Shown: in pieces, positions 32,247-41,206 of the stretch | Layout: each line of letters opens with the position of its first letter | Position numbering within the stretch: position 1 is the first letter of the stretch | Assembly (NCBI RefSeq): GCF_014195545.1 | Contig: NZ_JACIBX010000002.1 | Coordinates: forward strand, 372,001 to 436,000 | Origin: Limimaricola variabilis | GTDB lineage: Bacteria; Pseudomonadota; Alphaproteobacteria; Rhodobacterales; Rhodobacteraceae | Direction: 5' to 3' | Length of the DNA stretch: 64,000 nt | Made by a program: the position numbers and the translations under genes | Notes under the pieces: model-generated | Told to the model about the DNA's origin: nothing | Databases searched by the model: none | Seen by the model: the letters and a program-made list of their open reading frames with translations, nothing else

Positions 32247-33095
32247 TCAGCCTTCTTCCTTTAGCAGCGCGGCCAGTCCCGAACGGTAATCGGGATGGAT
32301 CAGCGTCACGCCGAGCTCGTCCTTGATCCGGTCGTTCCGGACCTTCTTCGACTCGGCGTAGAAGCTGCGCGCCATCGGCGTCATCTCGGCTTCCTCGAAC
32401 GGCACCTCGGGCGGCACCGGCAGGCCGAGCAACTCGGCGGCATGAGCGATGACATCTTGCGGCGGGGCGGGGTCGTCGTCGCACAGGTTGTAGATCGCGC
32501 CGGGGTTCGGGCGGTCGATCGATGCCTTCAGCACCTGCGCGATGTCGTCGACATGGATGCGGCTGAAAACCTGTCCCTGCTTCACGATGCGCCGTGCCGT
32601 GCCCTGTCGCACCTTTTCGAACGGGCCGCGCCCGGGGCCGTAGATGCCCGCGAGGCGAAAGATGTGCAGCGGCAGACCAGGGACTGCTTGCCACGCAGTC
32701 TCGGCCTCGACCCGTGCCTGCCCGCGCCGGGTCGCCGGGTGCAGATCGCTCGTTTCGTCGACCCCTCCGCCGTCTCGGTCGCCATAGACGCCAGTGGTCG
32801 AGAGATAGCCGACCCATTCGAAGCGCTCGGCGCGTGCGGCGATGGCGTCGCGCCACTCGCGCAGCACCGGGTCGCCATCGGCGTCGGGCGCGGCGGAGAT
32901 CAACAGATGCGTCGCGGCGTCGAGCGCCTGCGTCAGGTCGGAGCCGGGCCAGATCGCGGGCTCGACCCCTTCGGCGCGCAACGCATCGGCCTTCTCGGCC
33001 GAACGGGTGGTGCCGATGACGCGCCAGTCATCGGGCAGGAGGCGGGCGAGGGCACGGGCGGAATAGCCGTGGCCGAAGGAGAGAAGCGTCTTCAT
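32247..33095 (-). CDS. NAD(P)-binding SDR-like protein (YeeZ-type)
   Basis: 282 residues. It starts MKTLLSFGHGYSARALARLL, a Rossmann glycine-rich loop, and continues with YLSTTGVYGDRDGGGVDE, FRLAGIYGPGRGPFEKVRQG and FSRIHVDDIAQVL, resembling the YeeZ/GalE-like atypical SDRs. The catalytic tyrosine in GVYG is present but its partner lysine is not clear, so enzymatic function is uncertain. It is convergent with dxs, with seven bases between the stops. Confidence 0.78.
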   Translation of the reverse strand: MKTLLSFGHGYSARALARLLPDDWRVIGTTRSAEKADALRAEGVEPAIWPGSDLTQALDAATHLLISAAPDADGDPVLREWRDAIAARAERFEWVGYLSTTGVYGDRDGGGVDETSDLHPATRRGQARVEAETAWQAVPGLPLHIFRLAGIYGPGRGPFEKVRQGTARRIVKQGQVFSRIHVDDIAQVLKASIDRPNPGAIYNLCDDDPAPPQDVIAHAAELLGLPVPPEVPFEEAEMTPMARSFYAESKKVRNDRIKDELGVTLIHPDYRSGLAALLKEEG

Positions 33096-33119
33096 CGGGT
33101 TTATGTGCCCGATGCCGGG

Positions 33120-33530
33120 CTAGCGGTCCAGCAGCGCGAGGGTCCGTTCGTCAGGACCGTCATAGAAGGCGTCGAGGATTTCGGCGAAGACGGGGTCGGC
33201 GCCGGGCTGGGCGGCGAAGAGGGTGGCGGAGCTTCTGAGCTTCAACGCGTCGATGCCGCCGAGGATCTCCTCGGGCGCATGGCCGCGATGCGCGAGCATG
33301 GCGCGCGAGATTTCGACCAGCCGGGGCCCGAGGGTCGGGTGGGCCAGATAGTCCCGCGCCTCTGCCGCATCCGCGATGCCGTAATGCTGTGCCATCGGCG
33401 AATGGCCGAGCCCTTTGAGCTGCGGCCAGATGTACCACATCCAGTGGCTGCGCTTGCGGCCGGCCTCGATCTCGGACAGCGCGGTGGCGTAGCTGCCATT
33501 CTGGGCCTCGACGAAGCGTTCAAGGCTCAT
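33120..33530 (-). CDS. DUF1810 family protein
   Basis: 136 residues from the ATG at 33530, which overlaps the topoisomerase stop (ATGA). FVEAQNGSYATALSEIEAGRK, SHWMWYIWPQLKGLG and LRSSATLFA are typical of this family, whose fold is small and helical. Function unknown. The coupling to topoisomerase IB suggests co-expression. Confidence 0.83.
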   Translation of the reverse strand: MSLERFVEAQNGSYATALSEIEAGRKRSHWMWYIWPQLKGLGHSPMAQHYGIADAAEARDYLAHPTLGPRLVEISRAMLAHRGHAPEEILGGIDALKLRSSATLFAAQPGADPVFAEILDAFYDGPDERTLALLDR

Positions 33531-34507
33531 GACAGTAGCCTCAGCAGCGCACGCTCGGCCTGCCGCAGGCCGGCGGTCTCGGGCAGGTCTTCGAGCAGCG
33601 CCATGCGCTCTTCGGCATCCGCTTCGTGCAGCGCGATGACCTTGGGGTGAATGTAGCTGTTGCGGGCGATGGTCGGCGTATTGTGAAGCCGCTCGGCGGC
33701 GGCCTCGCTCATGCCCTTGATGGTCAGCTCCTCTTCGCGGATCGCACAGGCCAGCGCCGCCTCGGAGCCTGCCCAAGTGCGGAAGGTCTTGGCGGTGATG
33801 TGGTCCGATCCGGTGATTTCGGCGAGCCGCTCGTTGACCTGCCCGGAGGAGACCGCGCGCGGCGTCCCGTCCTCGTCGATCCAGCCGATCAGCTCCTTGC
33901 CCGGCAGGTCGTGCAGCTGCTCCAGCACCTTCATCAGAGACTTGTCCTTGAGCTTGCGATTCACCTTCTTGTTGCCCTTGGCGGTATAGCGCAGCCGCAT
34001 TTCGCCGCCATCGAGCCGGATGTGCCGGCCCGTCAGGGTGGTCGCGCCATAGGTCCGGTTTTCGGCCGCGTATTCGGGATTGCCGACCCGGATCGACACC
34101 CGGTCGATCAGCGCCAGCACGGCGGCGATGGCGAAGTCCAGTTCGCCCGCTTCGCCCGACAGGTCGCGGCGGATACGGCGGCGAATGGCGGGCAGGGCCT
34201 CGCCGAACTCGGCGAGGTGGTCGAACTTGTGCGCTTCGCGCCAGGCCCGCCAGTCCGGGTGGTAGCGATACTGCTTGCGTTCGCGCGTGTCGTGCCCGGT
34301 GGCCTGCAGGTGGCCATGCGGCTTGGGGCAGATCCAGACCTTCTCATAGGCGGGCGGGACGGCCAGTGCTTCGATGCGCTTGCGCTCGGGGCCGCGCTCG
34401 ATGGTGGTGCCGTCGGGGGCCGTGTAGCTGAAGCCACGCCCGCAGCGGCGGCGCGCGATGCCAGGCTCTGAATCGGGATAATAGACGAGCTGGGCGGGGG
34501 GTGGCAT
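33527..34507 (-). CDS. DNA topoisomerase IB (poxvirus-type)
   Basis: 326 residues, the length of bacterial/poxviral TopIB. The N-terminal clamp (RRRCGRGFSYTAPDGTTI) and catalytic core are present: GNPEYAAENRTYGATTL, arginine of the RKxxxH-like region KTFRTWAGSEAAL, and the nucleophile tyrosine in NTPTIARNSYIHPKVI. It relaxes supercoils through a 3'-phosphotyrosine bond. Its start region faces ade, with ~200 bases of divergent promoter DNA between. Confidence 0.93.
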   Translation of the reverse strand: MPPPAQLVYYPDSEPGIARRRCGRGFSYTAPDGTTIERGPERKRIEALAVPPAYEKVWICPKPHGHLQATGHDTRERKQYRYHPDWRAWREAHKFDHLAEFGEALPAIRRRIRRDLSGEAGELDFAIAAVLALIDRVSIRVGNPEYAAENRTYGATTLTGRHIRLDGGEMRLRYTAKGNKKVNRKLKDKSLMKVLEQLHDLPGKELIGWIDEDGTPRAVSSGQVNERLAEITGSDHITAKTFRTWAGSEAALACAIREEELTIKGMSEAAAERLHNTPTIARNSYIHPKVIALHEADAEERMALLEDLPETAGLRQAERALLRLLS

Positions 34508-34705
34508 GGGCTAGGTCTCCTCGGGCGCGCAACGCCAATTGCGCACAGCCCGTTCCCGGCAGGACGATCACACTCCCGCGCGCCCTAAGGGTCGCGTTCC
34601 TCAAATACCCATTCTGAGCCGCCGCGGTCGGCCGTCGGGCGGAGCCTCCCGCGTCAGCGGTCCGGCGGGGTTGCGGCGGATCGCGGCTTGGTATGAAATC
34701 CACAG

Positions 34706-36505
34706 ATGGAACATCCGATCAGATCCTGGGCCGAGCTTGCCCCCCGTCTCGTCGCCGTGGCCGCGGGCCGCGAGGCCGCCGATCTCGTGATCCGCGGCGG
34801 CCGTCTCGTCAACGTGCAGAGCCGCGAGATCCTCGATGGCTGGGAGGTGGCGGTCGCCGGCGGCCGCTTCGCCTATGTCGGTCCCGATGCGAGCCATTGC
34901 ATCGGCGAGGGCACCGAGGTGGTGGACGCCGCCGACCGCTTCCTGATCCCTGGCCTGATCGACGCGCATATGCATATTGAGAGCGGCATGCTGACGCCTG
35001 CGGAGTTCGCCGCCGCCGTGATCCCGCATGGCACCACGACGATGTTCACCGATCCGCACGAGATCGCCAACGTGCTGGGCCTCGATGGCGTGCGGATGAT
35101 GCATGACGAGGCGCTGATGCAGCCCGTCAACATCTTCACCCAGATGCCCAGCTGCGCGCCCTCGGCACCGGGGCTGGAGACGACGGGGCACGAGATCAGC
35201 CCCGAGGATGTGGCCGAGGCGATGTCCTGGCCCGGCATCGTGGGCCTAGGCGAGATGATGAACTACCCGGGCGTGGTCGCGGGCGACCCCAAGATGCTCG
35301 CCGAGATCGCCGCCACCATGCGCGCGGGCAAGACGGTGGGCGGTCATTACGCGAGCCCCGACCGGGGCGTGCCGTTCCACGCCTATGTCGCGGGCGGCCC
35401 CGCCGATGATCACGAGGGCACGCGCGAGCAGGACGCGATCGACCGGGTGCGGCAGGGCATGCGCTCGATGCTGCGGCTGGGCTCGGCCTGGTACGACGTG
35501 GAGAGCCAGATCACGGCGGTCACCGAGAGGGGCCTCGACCCGCGCAATTTCGTGCTGTGCACCGATGACTGCCATTCCGGCACGCTGGTCAATGACGGCC
35601 ACATGGACCGGGTGGTACGCCACGCCATCGAATGCGGCTGCGACCCGGTGGTGGCGCTGCAGATGGCGACGATCAACTCGGCCACGCATTTCGGCATGGA
35701 GCGCGAGTTGGGGAGCATCGCGCCCGGGCGCCGCGCCGACGTCATCCTGACCTCGGACCTTGCCACCCTGCCGATCGAGACGGTTTTCGCGCGTGGGGTA
35801 CTGGTGGCCGAAGATGGTGACCTGCGTGTTACATGCCCGCATTACGACTGGCCCGAAAGCGCACGGCAGACCGTGCATCTGGGCCGGGAGCTGATCGCGG
35901 AAGATTTCAGACTGTCGGCGCCCGAGGGGGCGGAAACGGTGCGGGCGCGGGTGATCGGCGTGGTCGAGAACCAGGCCCCGACCCGCGCGCTGGTCCGCGA
36001 ACTGCCGGTCGAGGACGGCGCGGTGATGCCCGCCGGGCCGGTGGCGCGGATCGCGCTGGTCGAGCGCCATCGCGGCACCGGCGGGGTCGTGAACGGCTTC
36101 GTCGAGGGTTTCGGCTACGAGGGTCGGATGGCGATCGCCTCCACCGTCGCGCATGACAGCCACCACATGATCGTCGTCGGCACCGATGCCGAGATGATGG
36201 CCCGGGCCGCGAACCGGCTCGGCGAGGTCGGCGGCGGCGTCACGGTCTGGCGCGACGGCGCGGAGCAGGCGCTGGTGCGGCTGCCGATCGCGGGACTGAT
36301 GTCGGACGCCCCGGCGCGTGACGTCGCGGCCTCGGCCGATGGCATGGTCGCGGCGATGCGCGACGCTGGCTGCACCCTCAACAATGCCTACATGCAGCAT
36401 TCGCTGCTCGCGCTCGTGGTGATACCCGAGCTGCGCATATCGGATCTCGGGCTGGTGGACGTCACCCGCTTCGAGATCACGACACCATTCGAGGGACAGG
36501 ACTGA
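34706..36505 (+). CDS. ade: Adenine deaminase
   Basis: 599 residues. Amidohydrolase motifs are FLIPGLIDAHMHIESGML, HGTTTMFTDPHEIANV, VGLGEMMNYPGVV, CTDDCHSGTLVNDGHMD and the C-terminal domain VTVWRDGAEQALVRLPIAGL. It converts adenine to hypoxanthine and ammonia. The next gene, amn, makes adenine from AMP, so the two together give an AMP-to-hypoxanthine route. No strong ribosome-binding site is seen before the ATG. Confidence 0.92.
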   Translation: MEHPIRSWAELAPRLVAVAAGREAADLVIRGGRLVNVQSREILDGWEVAVAGGRFAYVGPDASHCIGEGTEVVDAADRFLIPGLIDAHMHIESGMLTPAEFAAAVIPHGTTTMFTDPHEIANVLGLDGVRMMHDEALMQPVNIFTQMPSCAPSAPGLETTGHEISPEDVAEAMSWPGIVGLGEMMNYPGVVAGDPKMLAEIAATMRAGKTVGGHYASPDRGVPFHAYVAGGPADDHEGTREQDAIDRVRQGMRSMLRLGSAWYDVESQITAVTERGLDPRNFVLCTDDCHSGTLVNDGHMDRVVRHAIECGCDPVVALQMATINSATHFGMERELGSIAPGRRADVILTSDLATLPIETVFARGVLVAEDGDLRVTCPHYDWPESARQTVHLGRELIAEDFRLSAPEGAETVRARVIGVVENQAPTRALVRELPVEDGAVMPAGPVARIALVERHRGTGGVVNGFVEGFGYEGRMAIASTVAHDSHHMIVVGTDAEMMARAANRLGEVGGGVTVWRDGAEQALVRLPIAGLMSDAPARDVAASADGMVAAMRDAGCTLNNAYMQHSLLALVVIPELRISDLGLVDVTRFEITTPFEGQD

Positions 36506-36510
36506 ACGAG

Positions 36511-37986
36511 ATGGAGAAGACGCTGAAGATCGAAACGCCGCAAATCCCCGCCGCCGAGGCCTTCACCGATCCCGAGGCGGCGCTCGCCCGCCTCAAGGAG
36601 ATCTACGAGGCCGCCACGCGGTTCCTGTGCGAGAAATTCACCGAGACGCTGAAGGGCGGCGTGCCGGAAACGCGCTACCGCGCCTTTTATCCCGAGATCC
36701 GCTTTTCCACCGCGACCTTCGCCCAGGCCGACAGCCGGTTGAGCTTCGGCCATGTCGCCGAGCCGGGCACCTATTCCACCACGGTGACGCGGCCCGAATT
36801 GTTCGGAAACTACCTCAAGCAGCAGATGCGCCTGCTGATTGAGAACCATGGCGTGCCGGTGGTGATCGGCGCCTCTGAGACGCCGATGCCGGTGCATTTC
36901 GCGGTGGCCAACGATTCCTCCGTGACGGTGCCGCAGGACGGCGCGATGGATTTCCACCTGCGCGACGTCTTCGACGTGCCGGATCTCTCGACCACCCATG
37001 ACGACATCGTCAACGGCAATGGCTTCACCTATCCCGACGGGGCACGCCCGCTGGCCCCCTTCACGGCGCAGCGCATCGACTATTCGCTGGCCCGGCTCGC
37101 GCATTACACCGCGACCGATCCCCAGCATTTCCAGAACCACGTGCTGTTCACCAACTACCAGTTCTATGTCGAGGAATTCGAGGCCTACGCCCGCCACGTG
37201 CTGGCCGATCCCGACAGCGGCTACGAGGCCTTCGTCGGCCCTGGCAACCAGCGGATCACCGATCCGGAAGGGGTGATGCACATCCCCGCCAAGATGCCGC
37301 AGATGCCGACCTATCACCTGACCCGCGCGAACGGGCAGGGGATCACGCTGGTCAATATCGGCGTCGGCCCGTCGAACGCCAAGACCGCGACCGACCACAT
37401 CGCCGTCCTGCGCCCGCATGCTTGGCTGATGGTCGGCCACTGCGCCGGTCTACGCAACAGCCAGAGGCTGGGCGATTTCGTGCTGGCGCATGGCTATCTG
37501 CGCGAGGACCACGTGCTCGACGACGACCTGCCGGTCTGGGTGCCTATCCCGGCGCTGGCCGAGATCCAGATCGCGCTTGAGGATGCGGTGGCGCAGGTCA
37601 CCGCGCTCGAGGGCTACGATCTCAAGCGGATCATGCGCACCGGCACCGTGGCGACCATCGACAACCGCAACTGGGAGCTGCGCGACCAGTCCGGTCCGGT
37701 GCAGCGCCTCAGCCAGTCGCGCGCCGTGGCGCTCGACATGGAAAGCGCCACCATCGCGGCCAACGGCTTTCGTTTCCGGGTGCCCTACGGCACCCTGCTG
37801 TGCGTCTCCGACAAGCCGCTGCATGGCGAGCTGAAGCTGCCCGGCATGGCCTCGGATTTCTACAAGACGCAGGTCGCGCGCCACCTGATGATCGGGATCC
37901 GGGCGATGGAACGGCTGCGCGAGATGCCGCTCGAACGCATCCATAGCCGCAAACTGCGTAGCTTCGAAGAGACGGCCTTCCTCTGA
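36511..37986 (+). CDS. amn: AMP nucleosidase
   Basis: 491 residues, the size of E. coli Amn (484). The N-terminal regulatory domain is followed by the nucleoside-phosphorylase-like catalytic domain with VNIGVGPSNAKTATDHIAVLRP, MVGHCAGLRNSQRLGDFVLAHGY and ALDMESATIAANGFRFRVPYGTLLCVSDKP. It cleaves AMP to adenine and ribose-5-phosphate. It begins five bases after ade. Confidence 0.95.
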   Translation: MEKTLKIETPQIPAAEAFTDPEAALARLKEIYEAATRFLCEKFTETLKGGVPETRYRAFYPEIRFSTATFAQADSRLSFGHVAEPGTYSTTVTRPELFGNYLKQQMRLLIENHGVPVVIGASETPMPVHFAVANDSSVTVPQDGAMDFHLRDVFDVPDLSTTHDDIVNGNGFTYPDGARPLAPFTAQRIDYSLARLAHYTATDPQHFQNHVLFTNYQFYVEEFEAYARHVLADPDSGYEAFVGPGNQRITDPEGVMHIPAKMPQMPTYHLTRANGQGITLVNIGVGPSNAKTATDHIAVLRPHAWLMVGHCAGLRNSQRLGDFVLAHGYLREDHVLDDDLPVWVPIPALAEIQIALEDAVAQVTALEGYDLKRIMRTGTVATIDNRNWELRDQSGPVQRLSQSRAVALDMESATIAANGFRFRVPYGTLLCVSDKPLHGELKLPGMASDFYKTQVARHLMIGIRAMERLREMPLERIHSRKLRSFEETAFL

Positions 37987-38025
37987 AACCTGCCGATACC
38001 GCAAGGAAACAGCGGTTTTTGCTTG

Positions 38026-38045
38026 CAATGACGTTTGTTTCATTG
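38026..38045. promoter_or_regulatory. Dyad CAATGA-N8-TCATTG upstream of the HU gene
   Basis: A perfect 6-bp inverted repeat with an 8-base AT-rich spacer lies about 75 bases before the HU-like start. The size suits a dimeric repressor or activator. No regulator is identified. Confidence 0.4.
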
Positions 38046-38119
38046 TGGGTCTAGGCAACACGCCGCCCCAGAGCGGTGCAAGGACAAGCCCCGAGCGGGC
38101 TGTGGCAAGGAGACCTCGA

Positions 38120-38410
38120 ATGGCCAAACCGATGACCAAGGCGCAGCTCGTCAGCGCCATCGCCGACGAGACCGGCGGCGACAAGAAGACCGCCGGCGCC
38201 CATCTGGACGCGCTGGTCGCCATCATCACCCGCGAAGTTTCGCAGGGCGGCGCCGTGACCCTGCCGAATGTCGGCAAGATCTACTGCCGCGAGCGCCCCG
38301 AGCGCATGGTCCGCAACCCGGCCACCGGCGAGCAGATCAAGAAAGACGCCGACAAGGTGGTCAAGATGACCATCGCCAAGGCGCTCAAGGACAGCGTCAA
38401 CGAAGAGTGA
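38120..38410 (+). CDS. HU family DNA-binding protein
   Basis: 96 residues from the ATG at 38120, preceded by AAGGAGA. The beta-arm region is recognisable (VGKIYCRERPERMVRNPATGEQIK), though shorter in consensus than canonical HU, and TKAQLVSAIADETGGDKKTAGAHLDALVAII is the helical dimer base. It should bend and compact DNA as a nucleoid protein. It is followed by a strong terminator. Confidence 0.9.
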   Translation: MAKPMTKAQLVSAIADETGGDKKTAGAHLDALVAIITREVSQGGAVTLPNVGKIYCRERPERMVRNPATGEQIKKDADKVVKMTIAKALKDSVNEE

Positions 38411-38450
38411 CGCGCTGCCGGCCGCGCTTGCGGTCCGGAGGAATTCGAGA

Positions 38451-38478
38451 AAGGGTCGCCCCCGGGGCGGCCCTTTTT
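38451..38478 (+). terminator. Intrinsic terminator after the HU gene
   Basis: A 9-bp stem (AGGGTCGCC at 38452-38460 with GGCGGCCCT at 38466-38474, one G-U pair) is followed by TTTTT. It should insulate the HU gene from the EamA gene that starts 23 bases later. Confidence 0.82.
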
Positions 38479-38500
38479 CGTTTGTTCAGGAGATGTGTCG

Positions 38501-39805
38501 ATGGATGTGAGGTCACTGGGTCTGGGCTTGGCATTCGCCCTGATGTGGTCCTCGGCCTTCACCTCGGCGCGGGTGATCGTGGCCCATGCGCCGCCGCTGA
38601 CGGCGCTGACCGCACGCTTCCTCGCTTCGGGGGTGGTCGCCATCGGCATCGCGCTGGCGCTGCGCCAGACCGCGCGGCTCAGCCGGAGCCAGTGGCGGGG
38701 GGTGGTGGTGTTCGGCCTGTGCCAGAACGCGCTCTATCTCGGTCTCAACTTCGTGGCGATGCAGTCGATCGGTGCTTCGGTCGCCTCGATCATCGCCTCG
38801 ACCATGCCGCTTCTGGTGGCGCTGATCGGTTGGGTCCTGCTGCGCGACCGGCTGCCGCGGCTGGCCGCGATCGGACTCGTCGCGGGCTTCGGGGGCGTCG
38901 CGATCATCATGGGCGGACGCATGGCGGGCGGTCTCGACCTCTTTGCCGTGGGGCTGTGCGTGGTCGCGGCGCTGGCGCTGGCGGCGGCGACGCTGGCGGT
39001 GCGTGGTGCTGCGGCGGGCGGCAACCTGATGATGGTGGTCGGGCTGCAGATGCTGGTCGGCGCGGCGGCGCTGCTGCCGCCGGCCGTGCTGCTCGAGAGC
39101 TGGCAGGTCGACTGGAACTGGGCGCTCGTGGTGGCCTTTGCCTACACGGTGCTGGTGCCCGGCGTGCTGGCGACGCTGGTCTGGTTCGTGCTGGTCGGCC
39201 GGATCGGCGCGGTCAAGGCGGCGACATTCCATTTCCTCAACCCGGTCTTCGGCGTGCTGATCGCCGCCCTCCTGCTTGGTGAGGCGCTGGGCGCGCTGGA
39301 CGCGCTGGGCGTGGCGGTGGTGGCGGCGGGGATCCTCGCGGTGCAGACGGCGCGCCGCGCCTCGGCCAAAACCGGCGCATCGGCGCCGGCGGCGGAACAG
39401 CCGGGCCAAGCTGTCGGTTTTATCCCCGAGACAGCACAGGAGGACGTCATGTTCGACTATAGCGACAGCCATTCCACGATCTCGTCGGATCGCGTGAACG
39501 GCACCGAGGTCTACGGCGCCGGTGGCGAGAAGATCGGCCATATCGACCACCTCGTGATCGACAAAAAATCCGGCAAGATCACCTATGCGGTGATGGGGTT
39601 CGGCGGTTTCCTCGGCATGGGCGAGGAGCATCACCCGATTCCCTGGGCCAAGCTGGAATACGACACCGCCCTCGGCGGCTACCGCACCGACATCACCGAG
39701 AGCCAGCTCCAAGGGGCGCCGGAGCGGCCCGAGCGCTGGTACGAGGACCGGCGTTGGGAAGAGGCGACCTACGCCCATTACGGCGCGCCCTATTACTGGA
39801 TCTGA
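38501..39805 (+). CDS. EamA transporter with in-frame C-terminal PRC-barrel domain
   Basis: 434 residues read without a stop from the ATG at 38501. Residues 1-~290 form ten membrane helices of a DMT/EamA transporter (ALMWSSAFTSARVIVAHAPP; KAATFHFLNPVFGVLIAALL). A linker of about 25 residues follows, then a 118-residue PRC-barrel domain (39449-39805). Such PRC proteins are normally separate, and a strong AGGAGG at 39438-39443 precedes an internal ATG. Either a true fusion, or overlapping genes whose first stop was lost. A sequencing error is possible. Confidence 0.75.
   Translation: MDVRSLGLGLAFALMWSSAFTSARVIVAHAPPLTALTARFLASGVVAIGIALALRQTARLSRSQWRGVVVFGLCQNALYLGLNFVAMQSIGASVASIIASTMPLLVALIGWVLLRDRLPRLAAIGLVAGFGGVAIIMGGRMAGGLDLFAVGLCVVAALALAAATLAVRGAAAGGNLMMVVGLQMLVGAAALLPPAVLLESWQVDWNWALVVAFAYTVLVPGVLATLVWFVLVGRIGAVKAATFHFLNPVFGVLIAALLLGEALGALDALGVAVVAAGILAVQTARRASAKTGASAPAAEQPGQAVGFIPETAQEDVMFDYSDSHSTISSDRVNGTEVYGAGGEKIGHIDHLVIDKKSGKITYAVMGFGGFLGMGEEHHPIPWAKLEYDTALGGYRTDITESQLQGAPERPERWYEDRRWEEATYAHYGAPYYWI
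39449..39805 (+). CDS. PRC-barrel domain protein (internal start within the EamA frame)
   Basis: 118 residues from an ATG with AGGAGG five bases upstream, suggesting independent translation. The PRC-barrel motif is SSDRVNGTEVYGAGGEKIGH followed by HLVIDKKSGKITYAVMGFGGFLG. The end (RWEEATYAHYGAPYYWI) is aromatic. PRC-barrel proteins bind RNA-processing or photosynthetic partners in some groups; here no function can be assigned. Confidence 0.7.
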   Translation: MFDYSDSHSTISSDRVNGTEVYGAGGEKIGHIDHLVIDKKSGKITYAVMGFGGFLGMGEEHHPIPWAKLEYDTALGGYRTDITESQLQGAPERPERWYEDRRWEEATYAHYGAPYYWI

Positions 39806-39827
39806 GCCGCACGTATGCGCAAACAGG

Positions 39828-39862
39828 AAGGCCGCCGGGGGAGTGCGCCGGCGGCCTTTCTT
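39828..39862. terminator. Bidirectional terminator between EamA-PRC and aroC
   Basis: An 11-bp perfect stem AAGGCCGCCGG (39828-39838) with CCGGCGGCCTT (39848-39858) is followed by TCTT on the plus strand. On the minus strand the stem is followed by CCTGTTT. It can serve both convergent genes. Confidence 0.8.
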
Positions 39863-39880
39863 CGTCGCTGAGCGGTGGCC

Positions 39881-40981
39881 TCAACCGATGCGGCCGCGAT
39901 GGCCCCCGGTCTGGCCCCGGTCGAGCAGGTAGTGATCGAGCAGCACGCAGGCCATCATCGCCTCGGCCACTGGTACGGCGCGAATGCCGACGCAGGGGTC
40001 GTGGCGGCCCTTGGTGATGACTTCGGTCGCGCTGCCGTCCAGCTTGATCGACTTGCGCGGGCTCAGGATCGAGGAGGTAGGCTTCACCGCGAAGCGGACC
40101 ACCACGTCCTGCCCCGAGCTGATCCCGCCGAGGATGCCGCCCGCATGGTTGGAGCCGTATTCGGGGCCGTTCTCGCCCATGAAGATCTCGTCGGCATTGT
40201 CGCGCCCGGTCAGCGCCGCCGCCGCCATGCCCTCGCCGATCTCGACCCCCTTCACCGCGTTGATCGACATCATCGCCGCCGCCAGATCGGTGTCGAGCTT
40301 GCCATAGACCGGCGCCCCGAGCCCGGCGGGCACGCCGGAGGCCACCACCTCGATCATCGCGCCGACCGAATTGTGGTCTTTGCGCAGTGCGTCGAGATAG
40401 TCGGCCCACTCGCCCGCCGCCTGCGCGTCGGGGCACCAGAAATCGTTGCGGGCGATCTCCTCCATGTCGATCTTCGCGCGGTCGATCTTCTTCTCGCCCA
40501 TCTGCACCATGTAGCCGGTAATTTTCAGGCCCGGCAATGCAGCCTTGAGCGCGGCCCGCGCCACGCCGCCCGCCGCGACCCGCGCGGCGGTCTCGCGCGC
40601 GCTCGACCGCCCGCCGCCGCGATAATCGCGCAGCCCGTATTTCAGGTGGTAGGCGATGTCGGCATGGCCGGGACGGAAGGTTTCGGCGATGTCGCCGTAA
40701 TCCTTGGAGCGCTGGTCGGTGTTGCGGATCATCAGCTGGATCGGCGTGCCGGTGGAGCGGCCCTCGAACACGCCCGACAGGATTTCCACCGCATCGGGCT
40801 CGCGCCGCTGGGTGGTGTGCTTGTTCTGGCCGGGGCGACGCTTGTCGAGCCAGACCTGCAGGTCCTCCTCGCGGATCTCCACCCCCGGCGGACAGCCATC
40901 GACCGTGGCGCCGAGCGCGGGCCCGTGGCTTTCGCCCCATGTGGTGACGCGGAACAGGTGGCCGAAGCTGTTGAGGGACAT
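39881..40981 (-). CDS. aroC: Chorismate synthase
   Basis: 366 residues. Family motifs: [57 protein letters not shown] with FMN-binding [21 protein letters not shown], and the [20 protein letters not shown] segment. It converts EPSP to chorismate. Its start faces the TPP-riboswitch transcript of thiB, ~100 bases apart. Confidence 0.97.
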   Translation of the reverse strand: MSLNSFGHLFRVTTWGESHGPALGATVDGCPPGVEIREEDLQVWLDKRRPGQNKHTTQRREPDAVEILSGVFEGRSTGTPIQLMIRNTDQRSKDYGDIAETFRPGHADIAYHLKYGLRDYRGGGRSSARETAARVAAGGVARAALKAALPGLKITGYMVQMGEKKIDRAKIDMEEIARNDFWCPDAQAAGEWADYLDALRKDHNSVGAMIEVVASGVPAGLGAPVYGKLDTDLAAAMMSINAVKGVEIGEGMAAAALTGRDNADEIFMGENGPEYGSNHAGGILGGISSGQDVVVRFAVKPTSSILSPRKSIKLDGSATEVITKGRHDPCVGIRAVPVAEAMMACVLLDHYLLDRGQTGGHRGRIG

Positions 40982-41078
40982 GCGCGCTCTCCTTGATCGC
41001 GCCGGTCTTAGCGCGGGCGGACGGCTGGGGAAAGGCCACGGGGCTTGCGCGCCGCGCCCGATGCCCTAATGTCCGCCC

Positions 41079-41160
41079 CACCTCGGGGGGCCACTGGCTG
41101 AGATGCGCATCGCGCGGACCCGTTGAACCTGAACCGGATCACACCGGCGGAGGGAAGGTG
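41079..41160 (+). promoter_or_regulatory. TPP riboswitch (THI element)
   Basis: The thi-box is clear: CTGAGA at 41098-41103, then ACCCGTTGAACCTGA and CCGGATCACACCGGCG, GGAGGGAAGGTG. P1 is CACCT (41079-41083) with AGGTG (41156-41160). It lies about 46 bases before thiB. Binding TPP should lower expression of the thiamine transporter, by masking translation or by termination; no clear terminator stem was seen. Confidence 0.95.
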
Positions 41161-41206
41161 ACGGGACATCGCTCCGCCTTTGCTCTGCCCGCATCGGAGG
41201 ATGACC

